Shown here one piece after another: positions 1 to 10,387 of a stretch of 64,000 nt of DNA (positions are counted from its first letter, which is position 1; each line of letters opens with the position of its first letter). The translations under genes and the position numbers were made by a program. Below the pieces are notes generated by a model. That model did not search any database, had not been told where the DNA came from, and was given only the letters and a program-made list of their open reading frames with translations. Origin of the DNA: Amorphoplanes digitatis (GTDB lineage Bacteria > Actinomycetota > Actinomycetes > Mycobacteriales > Micromonosporaceae); contig NZ_JACHNH010000001.1 of assembly GCF_014205335.1 (NCBI RefSeq), forward strand, positions 7,992,501-8,056,500. Reading direction: 5' to 3'.

Positions 1-85
1 GGCCGGCGTCCGCACCGCTACCCGGGGGTAACTCGGTGCCGCCCGCGGGATAGGTCGAAGCCTGGGCCGAAGAACCGGTGCTCAC
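1..85 (-). CDS. N-terminal fragment of an unknown protein
   Basis: A GTG start at 85 is preceded by an AGCGAGGAG ribosome-binding site and the frame runs open to the window edge, giving 28 residues rich in Ser, Gly, Ala and Pro that begin MSTGSSAQAS. Nothing in these residues identifies a family. It would be transcribed divergently from the binding-protein gene at 558. The nearby ATG at 91 is followed after one codon by a stop, so the GTG is preferred. Existence is moderately supported; function is unknown. Confidence 0.5.
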   Translation of the reverse strand, partial: MSTGSSAQASTYPAGGTELPPGSGADAG

Positions 86-557
86 GACATCTCCTCGCTG
101 GTCATCCCCGCATCTCTGCGCCCGCCCGAGTGCTGTCTCCCGGGCCCAGCCGAATCAAGCGGCAGGGCTGGTGCCACACGCGGCACGGCCGCGATTTCAT
201 CAGAACCGGCAACCGTTTGGGAAGCCTGAGACGTTCCGGAAACAGCGTTCACAACGCGATGGCAATCACCCATTCGGTTCAACAATCGACAATGCGTAGG
301 CGTTGAAGTGCACGAATGTAATCGTGATAACTATCCGTGTTGGTGCAGTGACGCATATGCATCAAGATTCCAACCACTATGTGGGAAAGCTATCCCGCTC
401 ACCATATTCGGCACAGCTTGACCAGGGACCTTCACGTTGGCAAGGTTTGGCGCGATTGGACGGACGGACTGTCCGTGTTCCCGCGGTCCACACCGGACAA
501 CGTTGCGCCCGCCGAGATGGTTCAAACCCGTGCTCCGCCCCCTAGGAGGCACCCGCA
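86..557. other. Intergenic region, divergent promoters
   Basis: This 470-base stretch separates the edge gene from the binding-protein gene. Bases 300 to 430 are clearly AT-richer than the coding DNA around them, as expected for a control region. It holds a promoter-like pair at 418-446 and a short inverted repeat CGGAC/GTCCG near 459-473. Short ORFs here have no ribosome-binding site and look random. Confidence 0.5.
418..446 (+). promoter_or_regulatory. Candidate sigma-70 promoter for the binding-protein gene
   Basis: TTGACC at 418-423 and CAAGGT at 441-446 are separated by exactly 17 bases, close to the actinobacterial housekeeping consensus. It points to the gene at 558 and would give a leader of about 105 bases. 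This is a pattern match only. Confidence 0.45.
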
Positions 558-1718
558 GTGAGGCTCCCCCGACGTCTGACGGCGTCCGTGATCGCGGCGA
601 CGCTCATCGTCACCCCGCTCACGGGCTGCGACTCGGACACCGAATCCGGCGAGGCCGCCGACATCGTGATCGGCGCCGACCTGGCCTCGGGCGCGACGGT
701 CGACTTCGCATACACCCGCGCGCTCCAGCTCAAGGTCGAGCAGGTCAACGCGTCCGGCGTCCTCGGCGAGCGCAAGCTGGTCCTTCGCGTACTGGACAAC
801 CGGTCCGACCCGACCGCGTCGCTGCGCAACATCAGCACGTTCGCGCAGGACGAGACGGTCGCCGCCGTGATCACCGGCTCCTGCGACGCCTGCGTGGTCG
901 GCGCCGCCAAGACGATCAACGATCAGAAGATCCCGACGATCGCGCTGGCCGCGGCCGACGAGGTCACCACCCCGGTCGAGAGCCGGCGGTACGTCTTCAA
1001 GCTCGGCCCGAACTCGACCGACAGCTCCGCGGCGCTGGTCGCCGAGCTGATCCGCAAGCGGACCCGGACCGCCGCGCTGCTCTACTCCGACGACCTGTAC
1101 GGCCGCGGCGGCAAGACCAAGATGATGGCCGAGCTCAAGAAGGCCGGCATCAACGTGACGGCCGCCCTGTCGGTCAAGCCGACCGCCACCGACATCACCC
1201 AGACCGTCGGCACGCTCACCGACGCCGCGCCGGACGCGCTCGTCGTCTGGGCCGGCAGCGACCAGGCGACCCTCGCCGCCACCAGCGCGAAGGCGGCCGC
1301 CTACGCCGGCGAGGTCTACTTCGACGCGGCCGCCGCCGGCGACCTGTTCCTGCCGCAGGCGGCCAGGGCCGCCACCGACAAGACGACGATGGTCTTCACC
1401 CAGATCCTGGCGATCGACGACGTGATCGCGACGACGCCGGCGAAGGCCACCCGCAAGCAGTGGTTCCGCGACTACACCTCCCGGTACGGCACCTACTCGG
1501 GTGTCGCGTCGTTCGCGGCGGACGCGGTCGACCTGATCGCCGACGCCGTCGCCAAGGTGGGCGGCGACCGCCAGCGGATCCGGGACGTGCTGGAGACCTC
1601 GCAGACCGACGGCCTCTCCGGCCCGATCCGCCTCACCCCGGACAACCACTCCGGGCTGATGCCGCAGGCGCTGACCCTGCTGGTGGCGCGCAGCGGCCGC
1701 TGGCGGCTGCTCAGCTGA
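558..1718 (+). CDS. ABC transporter substrate-binding lipoprotein (branched-chain amino acid type)
   Basis: The 386-residue product is an extracytoplasmic solute receptor of the type I periplasmic-binding fold (Peripla_BP_6, LivJ-like). A lipoprotein signal peptide ends in the lipobox LTGC, so Cys24 should be lipidated and anchor the protein outside the membrane. The mature part opens with IVIGADLASG and contains conserved-looking blocks such as VAAVITGSCDACV. The GTG start at 558 sits 10 bases after TAGGAGG. No permease or ATPase of the Liv type is adjacent, so it is an orphan receptor or a sensor. The ligand cannot be told from sequence alone. Confidence 0.85.
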   Translation: MRLPRRLTASVIAATLIVTPLTGCDSDTESGEAADIVIGADLASGATVDFAYTRALQLKVEQVNASGVLGERKLVLRVLDNRSDPTASLRNISTFAQDETVAAVITGSCDACVVGAAKTINDQKIPTIALAAADEVTTPVESRRYVFKLGPNSTDSSAALVAELIRKRTRTAALLYSDDLYGRGGKTKMMAELKKAGINVTAALSVKPTATDITQTVGTLTDAAPDALVVWAGSDQATLAATSAKAAAYAGEVYFDAAAAGDLFLPQAARAATDKTTMVFTQILAIDDVIATTPAKATRKQWFRDYTSRYGTYSGVASFAADAVDLIADAVAKVGGDRQRIRDVLETSQTDGLSGPIRLTPDNHSGLMPQALTLLVARSGRWRLLS

Positions 1719-1733
1719 CGGATTCACGCACGG

Positions 1734-1768
1734 AAAAGCCGGCCGGCGTTCTCGCCGACCGGCTTTTT
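1734..1768. terminator. Bidirectional intrinsic terminator
   Basis: A 14-base stem AAAAGCCGGCCGGC (1734-1747) pairs with 1754-1767 with one mismatch and a 6-base loop. It is followed by TTTTT on plus and ends in an A-run that becomes a T-run on minus. It lies between two convergent genes (558-1718 and 1779-2603) and can serve both. Confidence 0.8.
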
Positions 1769-1778
1769 CGCGTACGCG

Positions 1779-2603
1779 TCAGCGGCTCGAGGTAGTCGCC
1801 CGAACCCACGGGAGCAGTAGTCTTTCCCCGAGCACCAGGATGTAATAGAAGACAATGCTGATCACCGCAAGCAGAGTGATCGCGGCGAATGCCGTAGCGG
1901 TGTCACCCTGGCCACTGGTCTGCACGATGATCGTGCCGAGGCCGCTCTCGCCGTACTGCATCTCGCCGACCACCACGCCGATGACCGCGAGTGGCATCGC
2001 CACCTTGAGCCCGACGAAGATCTGCGGTAAAGCCGCGGGCAGCCGCACCCGGGCGAAGGTCTGCGACCGGGAGGCGTCCATCGACCGGGCCAGCTCGGCC
2101 AGGTCGGCCGGGGTGCTGGTCAGGCCGGTCGCGGTGGACAGCACGATCGGGAAGAAGCAGACCATGAACGCCATCGCCAGGATCGGCGTGCGGCCGTAGC
2201 CGAACCAGATCAGCATGAGCGGCGCGAGCGCCACCTTCGGCACCGCGTTGAACGCGACGAGCAGCGGCGAGAACATCCGCTCGAATGGCCGCCACGCCGC
2301 GATGGCGACGCCGATCAGCACGCCGACCAGCACGGACAGGCCGAAGCCCAGCAGCGTCGCGTACGCGGTGTGCCAGGTCTCGGTGAGCAGGAACTCGCGG
2401 TACCGCTGGAAACCGTCGACCACCTCGGGCGGCGACGGCAGCACGACCGTGTTGATCGCGAAGATCTCGGTGCAGGCCCACCAGACGGCGAGCGCGATGG
2501 CCAGGCCGAACACGGGCCAGACCACGGCCGAGAGGGTGCGGCGGCGCGCGGGTTCCGCCGGGGTCGCCGCGTCGGGGACAGGGGCCGTCGCCAGGCCGGT
2601 CAT
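1779..2603 (-). CDS. ABC transporter permease (SsuC/TauC/ThiX-like)
   Basis: This 274-residue inner-membrane protein belongs to the BPD_transp_1 family that carries sulfonates, taurine, nitrate or thiamine precursors with NMT1-type receptors. About six hydrophobic segments are visible, near residues 27-44, 80-104, 113-133, 140-160, 190-213 and 237-260. The cytoplasmic coupling loop is LARSMDASRSQTFARVRLP. It lies 70 bases downstream of the binding-protein gene 2674-3708 on the same strand, and the ATPase partner is probably the divergent gene at 3936. The substrate is not determined; nearness to the thiamine genes is suggestive only, since no TPP riboswitch precedes this unit. Confidence 0.85.
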   Translation of the reverse strand: MTGLATAPVPDAATPAEPARRRTLSAVVWPVFGLAIALAVWWACTEIFAINTVVLPSPPEVVDGFQRYREFLLTETWHTAYATLLGFGLSVLVGVLIGVAIAAWRPFERMFSPLLVAFNAVPKVALAPLMLIWFGYGRTPILAMAFMVCFFPIVLSTATGLTSTPADLAELARSMDASRSQTFARVRLPAALPQIFVGLKVAMPLAVIGVVVGEMQYGESGLGTIIVQTSGQGDTATAFAAITLLAVISIVFYYILVLGERLLLPWVRATTSSR

Positions 2604-2673
2604 CTATGAAGCTCCCACTCCCCGGCGGCACGGGGCCCGCCCGTCGTGAGACGGGTCCCGTGCCGGAGCCGGA

Positions 2674-3708
2674 TCAGGCGTTCGGCACCAGCGAGAAGTC
2701 GATGACCTGCTCGGGCGTGAGCCCGGCCTCGATCTGACCGGAGCCCTGGAGGATGGCGATGCTGCGCGCGACCCGCTGGCTGTCCAGCGCGCCGACGGGC
2801 ACGCCGGAGGCCTCCGAGCGCACGAACGGGCTCATCAGCGTCAGCTCGGCCGCGGCCGACTTCGGGTCGGCGGTCGGCACGTTCTTCTTCAGGAGGTTGC
2901 CGGCCTCGTCCGGGCTGGTGATCGAGTCCTGGAGGCCCTTGAGCAGGGCCGCGGTGAACTTCTTCACCTTCTCCGGGTTCGCCTTGGCGTAGCTGGTCGA
3001 GGTGATCAGCGCGTTGCCGTAGAGGTCCTGGAGGTAGTCGCTGTACGGCAGGAGCACCGCGGTCTTGCCCTTGGCGATGTTCTCGATCGTGGGCTTGCCG
3101 ACCACGAACTGGCCGATGCCGTCCACCTTGTGCTGCGCGAGCGTGCCGAACAGCGTCTGCGGCGTCCCGTTCACGAACTTGACCTTGTTGTGGTCAATGT
3201 TGGCGGCCTTCGCGTAGGTCGGGAACAGGCTGCGGACGACCGAGCCGGGCAGGTCGGCGACGGTCTTGCCCTCGAGGTCCTTCGGTGAGTTGATGCCGTA
3301 GCCGTCGAGCGACATGACCGCGGCCATCGTGCGCTGCTGGATCGCCGCCACCGCCGTGAAGCCGGTGACCTTGCCCGCGCCGCCCGCGGCGAACAGGCCG
3401 CCGGTGAGGTCGATCGGCGTGAACTGCGCCGTGCCGGCGACGATCTGCTTGATGTTCTCGCCGCTGCCGGCACCGGCCTTGATCTCGACGTCGAAGCCGG
3501 CGTCGCGGAAGTAGCCCTTCTCCTTCGCGACGTAGGCGTATGAGTCGCGCCCGAAGTTGCCGAACGAGGTCAGATAGGTGATCTTCTCCAGCGTCTGCGC
3601 GCCGCTGTCCGTGCCGCCGTCTGCGTCGTCGCTGCAACCGGCTGCGGCGGCGAGGGTCGTGGCCAACGCGGCGGCCACGAGCGTGCGAGTGAACGTTCTT
3701 CTGTGCAC
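2674..3708 (-). CDS. ABC transporter substrate-binding lipoprotein (NMT1/THI5-like)
   Basis: The 344-residue product is the receptor of the importer encoded with 1779-2603 and 3936-4685. The frame is open further upstream to 3915, but the GTG at 3708 is chosen because GGAAGGAA precedes it and it opens a clean lipoprotein signal MHRRTFTRT...LAAAAGC with lipidated Cys25. The mature protein has the two-lobed type II fold signature of SsuA/THI5 receptors: YLTSFGNFGRDSYAYVAKEK near the start and KFVNGTPQTLFGTLAQHKVD in the middle. Such proteins bind sulfonates, nitrate, HMP or formylaminopyrimidine. The 227 bases to the divergent ATPase gene hold the promoters. Confidence 0.85.
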   Translation of the reverse strand: MHRRTFTRTLVAAALATTLAAAAGCSDDADGGTDSGAQTLEKITYLTSFGNFGRDSYAYVAKEKGYFRDAGFDVEIKAGAGSGENIKQIVAGTAQFTPIDLTGGLFAAGGAGKVTGFTAVAAIQQRTMAAVMSLDGYGINSPKDLEGKTVADLPGSVVRSLFPTYAKAANIDHNKVKFVNGTPQTLFGTLAQHKVDGIGQFVVGKPTIENIAKGKTAVLLPYSDYLQDLYGNALITSTSYAKANPEKVKKFTAALLKGLQDSITSPDEAGNLLKKNVPTADPKSAAAELTLMSPFVRSEASGVPVGALDSQRVARSIAILQGSGQIEAGLTPEQVIDFSLVPNA

Positions 3709-3935
3709 CGTGTTCCTTCCCAACCGAGGGTGTTGAGCTGGCCGGCGTCGGGCGGAGGGTGCCGCGGCGCCGGGAGGTGGTGTGCGAAACTCGCGCGTTA
3801 GCGTAGGGGAAGCCAACATGATGATCGATGTCAGGTGGGTCCGGGACACCCTTGTGGACGGGCTGATCATCACTGTGCAACACCGGATGGCTACAGTGTC
3901 AGCGCATCGATTCAACCCTATGGGAGCGCGCGCAG

Positions 3936-4685
3936 ATGATCCGTCTCACCAGCGTCTCCCGTACTTTCGCGGGCCGTCGCGGCACTGTGGAAGCGCTACG
4001 GGAGATCGACCTTGAGGTGCACGAGGGTGAGTTCGTCGCCGTCCTCGGCCGCTCCGGCTGCGGGAAGTCCACGCTGCTTCGGTTGATCGCGGGCCTGCTG
4101 CCGGCGACCGCGGGCGAGGTCCGGGTCTCCGGCGACCGGGTGGACCGCCCGCGCCGCGACATCGCCATGATGTTCCAGCGCCCGGCCCTGCTGCCCTGGC
4201 GCTCGGTGCTCGACAACGTGCTGCTTCCGGTGCAGATCTTCGGCTGGCGCAAGGCGGCGCACCGGGGGCGCGCGCACGAGTTGCTGGCCATGACGGGCCT
4301 GGCCGGTTTCGAGAAGCGGCTGCCGCACGAGCTCTCCGGCGGCATGCAGCAGCGGGTGGCGCTGTGCCGTTCGCTGATCGCCAACCCGCGGGTGATGCTC
4401 ATGGACGAGCCGTTCTCCGCGCTGGACGCGCTGACCCGCGAGGAGCTCTCCGGAGAGCTGCAACGGGTGCACATGGAGCTGGGCACCACGATCGTCTTCG
4501 TCACCCATTCGATCGACGAGGCGGTGCTGCTCGCCGACCGGGTGGTCGTGCTCAGCCCGCGACCGGGCCGGATCCGCGAGGTCCTCGACATCAAGATCCC
4601 CCGGCCCCGCACGCTCGGCCGGGGTGCGCACCTGGAAGAGGTGGCCCGCTGTAGCGCGGAGCTGCACGAACTGCTGATGGCATAG
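3936..4685 (+). CDS. ABC transporter ATP-binding protein (SsuB/ThiZ-like)
   Basis: The 249-residue cytoplasmic ATPase has all catalytic motifs: Walker A GRSGCGKST (38-46), Q-loop MMFQRPALLPWR, signature LSGGMQQR, Walker B VMLMDEPF, D-loop SALD and switch THS. The LLPWR stretch after the Q-loop is typical of nitrate/sulfonate/taurine importers. It probably powers the permease 1779-2603, which is transcribed divergently. It is followed after 8 bases by the oxidoreductase gene, so ATPase, oxidoreductase and cupin look like one operon. Confidence 0.88.
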   Translation: MIRLTSVSRTFAGRRGTVEALREIDLEVHEGEFVAVLGRSGCGKSTLLRLIAGLLPATAGEVRVSGDRVDRPRRDIAMMFQRPALLPWRSVLDNVLLPVQIFGWRKAAHRGRAHELLAMTGLAGFEKRLPHELSGGMQQRVALCRSLIANPRVMLMDEPFSALDALTREELSGELQRVHMELGTTIVFVTHSIDEAVLLADRVVVLSPRPGRIREVLDIKIPRPRTLGRGAHLEEVARCSAELHELLMA

Positions 4686-4693
4686 GACGGCCC

Positions 4694-5623
4694 ATGCGCG
4701 TTTGCCTGTTCACCGAGCCGCACCGCGGCGCCACCTACGAGGACCAGCTACGGCTGGCCCGACTCGCCGAGGACGCGGGGTTCGAGGGGTTCCTGCGCGC
4801 CGACCACTACCAGTCGATGGGCGCCGAGCTGGGGCTGCCCGGACCGACCGACGCCTGGATCACCCTGGCCGGCCTGGCCCGGGAGACCTCCCGGATCCGG
4901 CTGGGCACGCTCGTCAACTCGGCGACGTTCCGGCTGCCCGGGCCGCTGGCGATCATGGTGGCCCAGGTGGACGCGATGAGCGGCGGCCGGGTCGAGCTGG
5001 GCATGGGCGCCGGCTGGCTGGAGCGCGAACACACCTCGTACGGCATCCCGTTCCCGCCGCTGGCCGAGCGCTTCGACCGGCTGGAAGAACAACTCGCGAT
5101 CATCACCGGGCTGTGGGCGACCGAGGAGGGCGAGCGCTTCTCCTTCGACGGCAAGCACCACCGGCTGCTGGACGCGCCCGCGCTGCCCAAGCCGGTGCAG
5201 CGGCCCGGGCCGCCGATCATCGTCGGCGGCCGCGGCCCGAAGCGCACGCCCGAGATCGCCGCCCGCTTCGCGGACGAGTTCAACATGCCGTTCAAGACCG
5301 TCGCGGAGACGGCGGCGGGTTTCTCCCGGGTACGCGAGGCGGCCGCGCGCCACGGGCGCGACCTGCGGCTGTCGGCGGGCGTGGTGGTCGCCGTCGGGCG
5401 CACCGAGTCCGAGGCCCAGCGGCGGGCCGCGCCCCTGCACGTGCCGAGCGCCCTGCCGCCGGAGGACCCGGTCGTCGGATCGCCGGACGCGCTCGTGCAG
5501 CGCATCGGCGAGCTGGCCGCGATCGGCGCGACCCGGGTACACCTGCGGATCATCGAGATGGACGACCTCGACCACGTGGAGCTGATCGCTTCCCGGGTCC
5601 TCCCCCAGGTAGGAGAGCTGTGA
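4694..5623 (+). CDS. LLM-class F420-dependent oxidoreductase
   Basis: The 309-residue product is a luciferase-like (bacterial luciferase family) flavin or F420 oxidoreductase with a TIM-barrel fold. The start MRVCLFTEPH, the ADHYQSMG segment, the block VELGMGAGWLEREH and the C-terminal PPIIVGGRGPKRTPEIAARF are typical of actinobacterial F420-dependent members. It is translationally coupled to the cupin gene by a GTGA overlap and follows the ATPase gene, so it probably acts on the imported compound. The substrate is unknown. Cofactor choice (F420 rather than FMN) is inferred from family resemblance. Confidence 0.8.
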   Translation: MRVCLFTEPHRGATYEDQLRLARLAEDAGFEGFLRADHYQSMGAELGLPGPTDAWITLAGLARETSRIRLGTLVNSATFRLPGPLAIMVAQVDAMSGGRVELGMGAGWLEREHTSYGIPFPPLAERFDRLEEQLAIITGLWATEEGERFSFDGKHHRLLDAPALPKPVQRPGPPIIVGGRGPKRTPEIAARFADEFNMPFKTVAETAAGFSRVREAAARHGRDLRLSAGVVVAVGRTESEAQRRAAPLHVPSALPPEDPVVGSPDALVQRIGELAAIGATRVHLRIIEMDDLDHVELIASRVLPQVGEL

Positions 5624-5934
5624 GCGATCAGGCGCTGAGCCCCGTCGGGCAGCAGATCATGCTCGAGAACGACAAGGTGCGGATCTGGCACATCGCCCTT
5701 GAGCCGGGCGAGACGCAGCCCCTGCACCACCACGGCCTTGCGTACGTGGTGGTCGCCGTCCAGGGCGCCCGGAACGTGATCCACACGGCCGCGGGCGAGC
5801 GGATCGACGTCGAGGAGGAGACCGGCGGCGTGGTCTTCCGGGAGCCCGGTCAGACCCACATGCTTACCAACGCGGGTGACACTGCGTATATCGGCCGCAT
5901 CGTTGAGTTGAAGGCCGGCGGCGCTTCCGCCTAG
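5620..5934 (+). CDS. Small single-domain cupin protein
   Basis: The 104-residue product is a one-domain cupin: QPLHHHGLAYVVVAVQG gives the first metal-binding histidine cluster and GQTHMLTNAGDTAY the second motif with its His. A metal-dependent enzyme or small-molecule binding role is expected. The GTG start overlaps the stop of the oxidoreductase gene by four bases (GTGA), with AGGAGAG just upstream. The position suggests it works on the product of the oxidoreductase, but the reaction is unknown. Confidence 0.8.
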   Translation: MSDQALSPVGQQIMLENDKVRIWHIALEPGETQPLHHHGLAYVVVAVQGARNVIHTAAGERIDVEEETGGVVFREPGQTHMLTNAGDTAYIGRIVELKAGGASA

Positions 5935-6008
5935 CCGGAGGTTTGGCCATCCTTAAGAAGCGCGCCGTGGACTGGCCGCGCTCCTGAGCACCCCGTAACG
6001 TGCCTGGC

Positions 6009-7415
6009 ATGGCATTTCGGACCTGGGTCAAGCTGTTGTCGGCGACCCTCGGCGTGGCCGCGCTGGCCGGCGCGAGTCAGCTCGGTGTGGCGTACGGGCT
6101 CGGCATCGTCCGGCTCACGCGGGTGCTGGACGTGACCACGCGTGATCAGTGGACGGCGCAGCTCGCGTGGATCTCCTGGTTCGCGATGGTGGCGGCCGCG
6201 GCCGGCGCGCTGGCCGGCGCGGTGCTGCTGCGGCGCTGGTACCCGGACCGGGTGCGGCTCGGCGTCGGCACCGAGCTGGCGCTCTCCCTCGCGGCGGCGC
6301 TCGGCGCCGGCGTGGTGGTGCCGCTGACCATGCAGCCGGCCCGCACCGCACAGGTCGCCGGCGTCGACGAGGTCGTCGTGATCGCGATCTGCGCCGGGCT
6401 CGGCGCGCTTGTCGGCATCTTCGCGGCGTGGGCCGCCCTGGCGCAGGCGGTGGCGCGGTGGAGCATCGTCGTGACGGGAATCGCGATCTGGGTCGTCGCG
6501 GTGGTGTCGGTCGCGCCGTCGCTGGCGCCGAGTGACCCGCTGCCCGCCGTCCGGCTCGGGGTGTTCGACGCCGGGTTCCTCTCGCCCGCGGTGACGCAGC
6601 GGACCGCGCTGGCGACGATGCCGGCGCTGGCCCTGCTGATCGGCCTGGCGCTCGGCCTGGTCGCCCGCCGCCGGGAGCTGCCCCTTCTGACCGTCGCGCT
6701 GGCCGGGCTGGCCGGTCCGGCGCTGCTGACGCTCGCGTACCTGATCGCGGGCCCGGGCGCGGGCGACGACCGCTACCAGGTGGTGCCCTACTGGGCCGCG
6801 ATGACCGCCGCCGGCGCGGGAGTGCTCGGTTCGGTGCTGGCCGCGGTCGTGCGCCGCGGCCCCGGCCCGGACGACGACGCCGGCGCACCGGGGCAGGACA
6901 AGCCGCCGCTGCCGAAGCGGACCGGCCGGTCCGACTCCGAGATCGCCGCCGCCGGCACCGGGGCGCCCGGCTCACCCGCCCGCCCGGCGAAGAACGCCTC
7001 CGGCGACAAGCCGGCGACGACCACCGAGGCGGCTACCCGGCCGCAGACCGGTGCTCGGCCGAGCGGGCCGTCCGCGGCAGGCCGCAAGCCGCAGAAGCCC
7101 CGCCGCCAGGGACGGCGCGCGAACGTCGCGGACGCCTTCATCGCCCGCCCGCAGCCCGGCGGCGTCGCCGTCGGCGACTACACCGACGACGAGCCCGCGC
7201 CCTACGACGCGTTCGCCCGGGGCCGGAACGCCGAGCCGCTGACCCGGGAGCCGACCGCGATCAGCGCGCCGCTGCCGCAACCGAATCCGATCAGCGCTCC
7301 GCTGTCGGTGACTCCGGCGCCGCGGCAGCGCAACGCCGACCCGGTCCCGGACGGTAAGCCCCGGCACGGCCGGGACGCCGACTACGTGGGCTGGGTCAGT
7401 GGCCTGGGCCAATAG
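6009..7415 (+). CDS. Polytopic membrane protein with disordered C-terminal tail
   Basis: Residues 1 to about 285 contain roughly eight hydrophobic helices; the remaining 180 residues are rich in Pro, Ala, Arg and Gly and look disordered and cytoplasmic, ending DYVGWVSGLGQ. I recognise no family. It resembles conserved unknown membrane proteins found next to thiamine genes in related actinomycetes only in general architecture. A GTG at 6000 is also in frame; ATG 6009 is preferred because MAFRTWVKLL opens directly into the first helix. No clear ribosome-binding site precedes either. It is transcribed alone. Confidence 0.7.
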   Translation: MAFRTWVKLLSATLGVAALAGASQLGVAYGLGIVRLTRVLDVTTRDQWTAQLAWISWFAMVAAAAGALAGAVLLRRWYPDRVRLGVGTELALSLAAALGAGVVVPLTMQPARTAQVAGVDEVVVIAICAGLGALVGIFAAWAALAQAVARWSIVVTGIAIWVVAVVSVAPSLAPSDPLPAVRLGVFDAGFLSPAVTQRTALATMPALALLIGLALGLVARRRELPLLTVALAGLAGPALLTLAYLIAGPGAGDDRYQVVPYWAAMTAAGAGVLGSVLAAVVRRGPGPDDDAGAPGQDKPPLPKRTGRSDSEIAAAGTGAPGSPARPAKNASGDKPATTTEAATRPQTGARPSGPSAAGRKPQKPRRQGRRANVADAFIARPQPGGVAVGDYTDDEPAPYDAFARGRNAEPLTREPTAISAPLPQPNPISAPLSVTPAPRQRNADPVPDGKPRHGRDADYVGWVSGLGQ

Positions 7416-7536
7416 CCGGCAACACATAGTCGAACACCGATGGAATGACGTGTCGGGGATGTACCGCGGGCGCGCCGGCGGACTGACCATGTAGTCACGG
7501 CCCAACGCCATGGGCCCTGACGCATCGGAGTCCGCC

Positions 7537-7964
7537 ATGACCCCTGACGCACACCGCCCCTCCCGTCTACGCCGCCTGCTGTCGGCGATCGCGATCGCCT
7601 TCGCGCTCGCCACCGCCGGCCTCGTCGCCCCCGCCGTGGTGGCGCCGACGCACACACCGGCCGCCGAGGCGGCGGTCTATTCCACCTGCACGTTGTCGCG
7701 CTGCTCGGCCGCACGCACCGCGCGGACCGGGTGGAGCTCGCTGGGCTGGCCGACCAGCGCGGGCTGGTACAGCTGGCCGTACGGGCAGTACAACTACACC
7801 GGCGGCACGTTCCAGAACCGTGAGCGGCAGCTGCCGCTCAACGCCACCTACAGCGAGTACGACGTCTATCCCCGGGCCCGGGGCGCGGCGCGGGACGCGT
7901 ACCGGATCGTGGTGAACCGGTCCACCCGCGAGACCTGGTTCACCCCCGACCACTACGTCAACTT

Positions 7965-7977
<13 letters not shown>
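7537..7977 (+). CDS. Secreted guanyl-specific ribonuclease (RNase Sa/N1/T1 family)
   Basis: The 146-residue precursor has a Sec signal peptide (LLSAIAIAFALATAGL core, likely cleavage after AEA near residue 45). The mature part matches the RNase Sa fold: TFQNRERQLP, then TYSEYDVYPRA with the catalytic base Glu107, AYRIV with Arg123, and TPDHYVNFYKL with the catalytic acid His139. The 16-residue spacings agree with Glu54, Arg69 and His85 of RNase Sa. It should cleave RNA after guanosine outside the cell. An upstream ATG at 7510 is in frame, but 7537 follows CGGAG. The 3' end overlaps thiC by 13 bases, convergently. No inhibitor gene is adjacent; a barstar-like gene lies at 62410. Confidence 0.85.
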
Positions 7978-9557
<1,580 letters not shown>

Positions 9558-9628
9558 ATTTCCTCCCCAATCGTGACGAACAGGGCGGCGTTCGACCGCA
9601 CGGGATCGCGCGATCGCCGGATCGACCC

Positions 9629-10387
9629 TCAGACGAAGTGGTGCAGCGGACCCGGCCCCCGGCCGAGCTTCCAGTTCCGGCCGCCGGTGAGCGCCCCGGC
9701 GACGTACTTCTTGGCGAAACGCACCGCGGCGACGACGTCGTCGCCCAGCGCCAGCCGGGCCGCGATCGCGGACGAGAACGTGCAGCCCGAGCCGTGATTG
9801 TTGGCGGTCGCGACGGGCTCGCCGGAGAGCACGACCGTGCGCCCGTCGTGGTGCAGCACGTCGACGGCCAGCTCGCTGCCGGTCACCACCACCGCTCGCG
9901 GCCCGCGGGCCGCGAGTTCGGCGGCCGCATCGGCCATTTCCTCGGCCGTGCCCACCTCCCGTCCGAGGAGGGCGCCGGCCTCGTGCCGGTTCGGCGTCAG
10001 GACCCGGGGGTACGGGATGAGCGGCTCGACGGCCGCGACACCGGAGAGCCGGCTGCCGCTGGTCGCGACGAGCACCGGATCCACCACGAGTTCCGGCAGC
10101 TCGGCGGCGCGGTCGGCGAGCAGGGCCGCGACCGCGGGATCGCCGATCATGCCGACCTTGACGGCCGCGACGGCGAAGTCGTCGAGCACCGCCGTAAGCT
10201 GCGCGGCGACCACCTCGGCGGGCACGGAGTGGATCGCCGTGACGCCGCGCGTGTTCTGCGCGGTCACCGCGGTGAGCACGGAGACGCCGTAGACGCCCAG
10301 CGCCGCGAACGTCTTCAGGTCGGCCTGGATGCCCGCGCCCGCACCGGAATCGGAGCCGGCGATGGTCAGCACCACGGTCGGCGTCAT
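9629..10387 (-). CDS. thiD: Hydroxymethylpyrimidine/phosphomethylpyrimidine kinase ThiD
   Basis: ThiD phosphorylates HMP and HMP-P to HMP-PP, the substrate of thiamine-phosphate synthase. The 252-residue ribokinase-like protein starts MTPTVVLTIAGSDSGAGAGI and carries NNHGSGCTFSSAIAARLALG with the anion hole GSGC and the catalytic Cys. The open frame extends far upstream, but ATG 10387 is chosen because it overlaps the stop of the preceding gene as ATGA and opens directly into the family N-terminus. No fused thiaminase-II or ThiE domain is present. Confidence 0.95.
   Translation of the reverse strand: MTPTVVLTIAGSDSGAGAGIQADLKTFAALGVYGVSVLTAVTAQNTRGVTAIHSVPAEVVAAQLTAVLDDFAVAAVKVGMIGDPAVAALLADRAAELPELVVDPVLVATSGSRLSGVAAVEPLIPYPRVLTPNRHEAGALLGREVGTAEEMADAAAELAARGPRAVVVTGSELAVDVLHHDGRTVVLSGEPVATANNHGSGCTFSSAIAARLALGDDVVAAVRFAKKYVAGALTGGRNWKLGRGPGPLHHFV

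Noticed and set aside
2608..2673. Possible terminator in the gap between the receptor and permease genes
   Set aside because: Only a short GC-rich repeat (GGGCCCG, CACGGG) is present, with no stable stem and no T-run.
3709..3935. Possible TPP riboswitch in front of the NMT1/THI5-type importer
   Set aside because: Neither the CTGAGA nor the ACCTGA block of the aptamer is present on either strand, so thiamine control of this importer is not supported.
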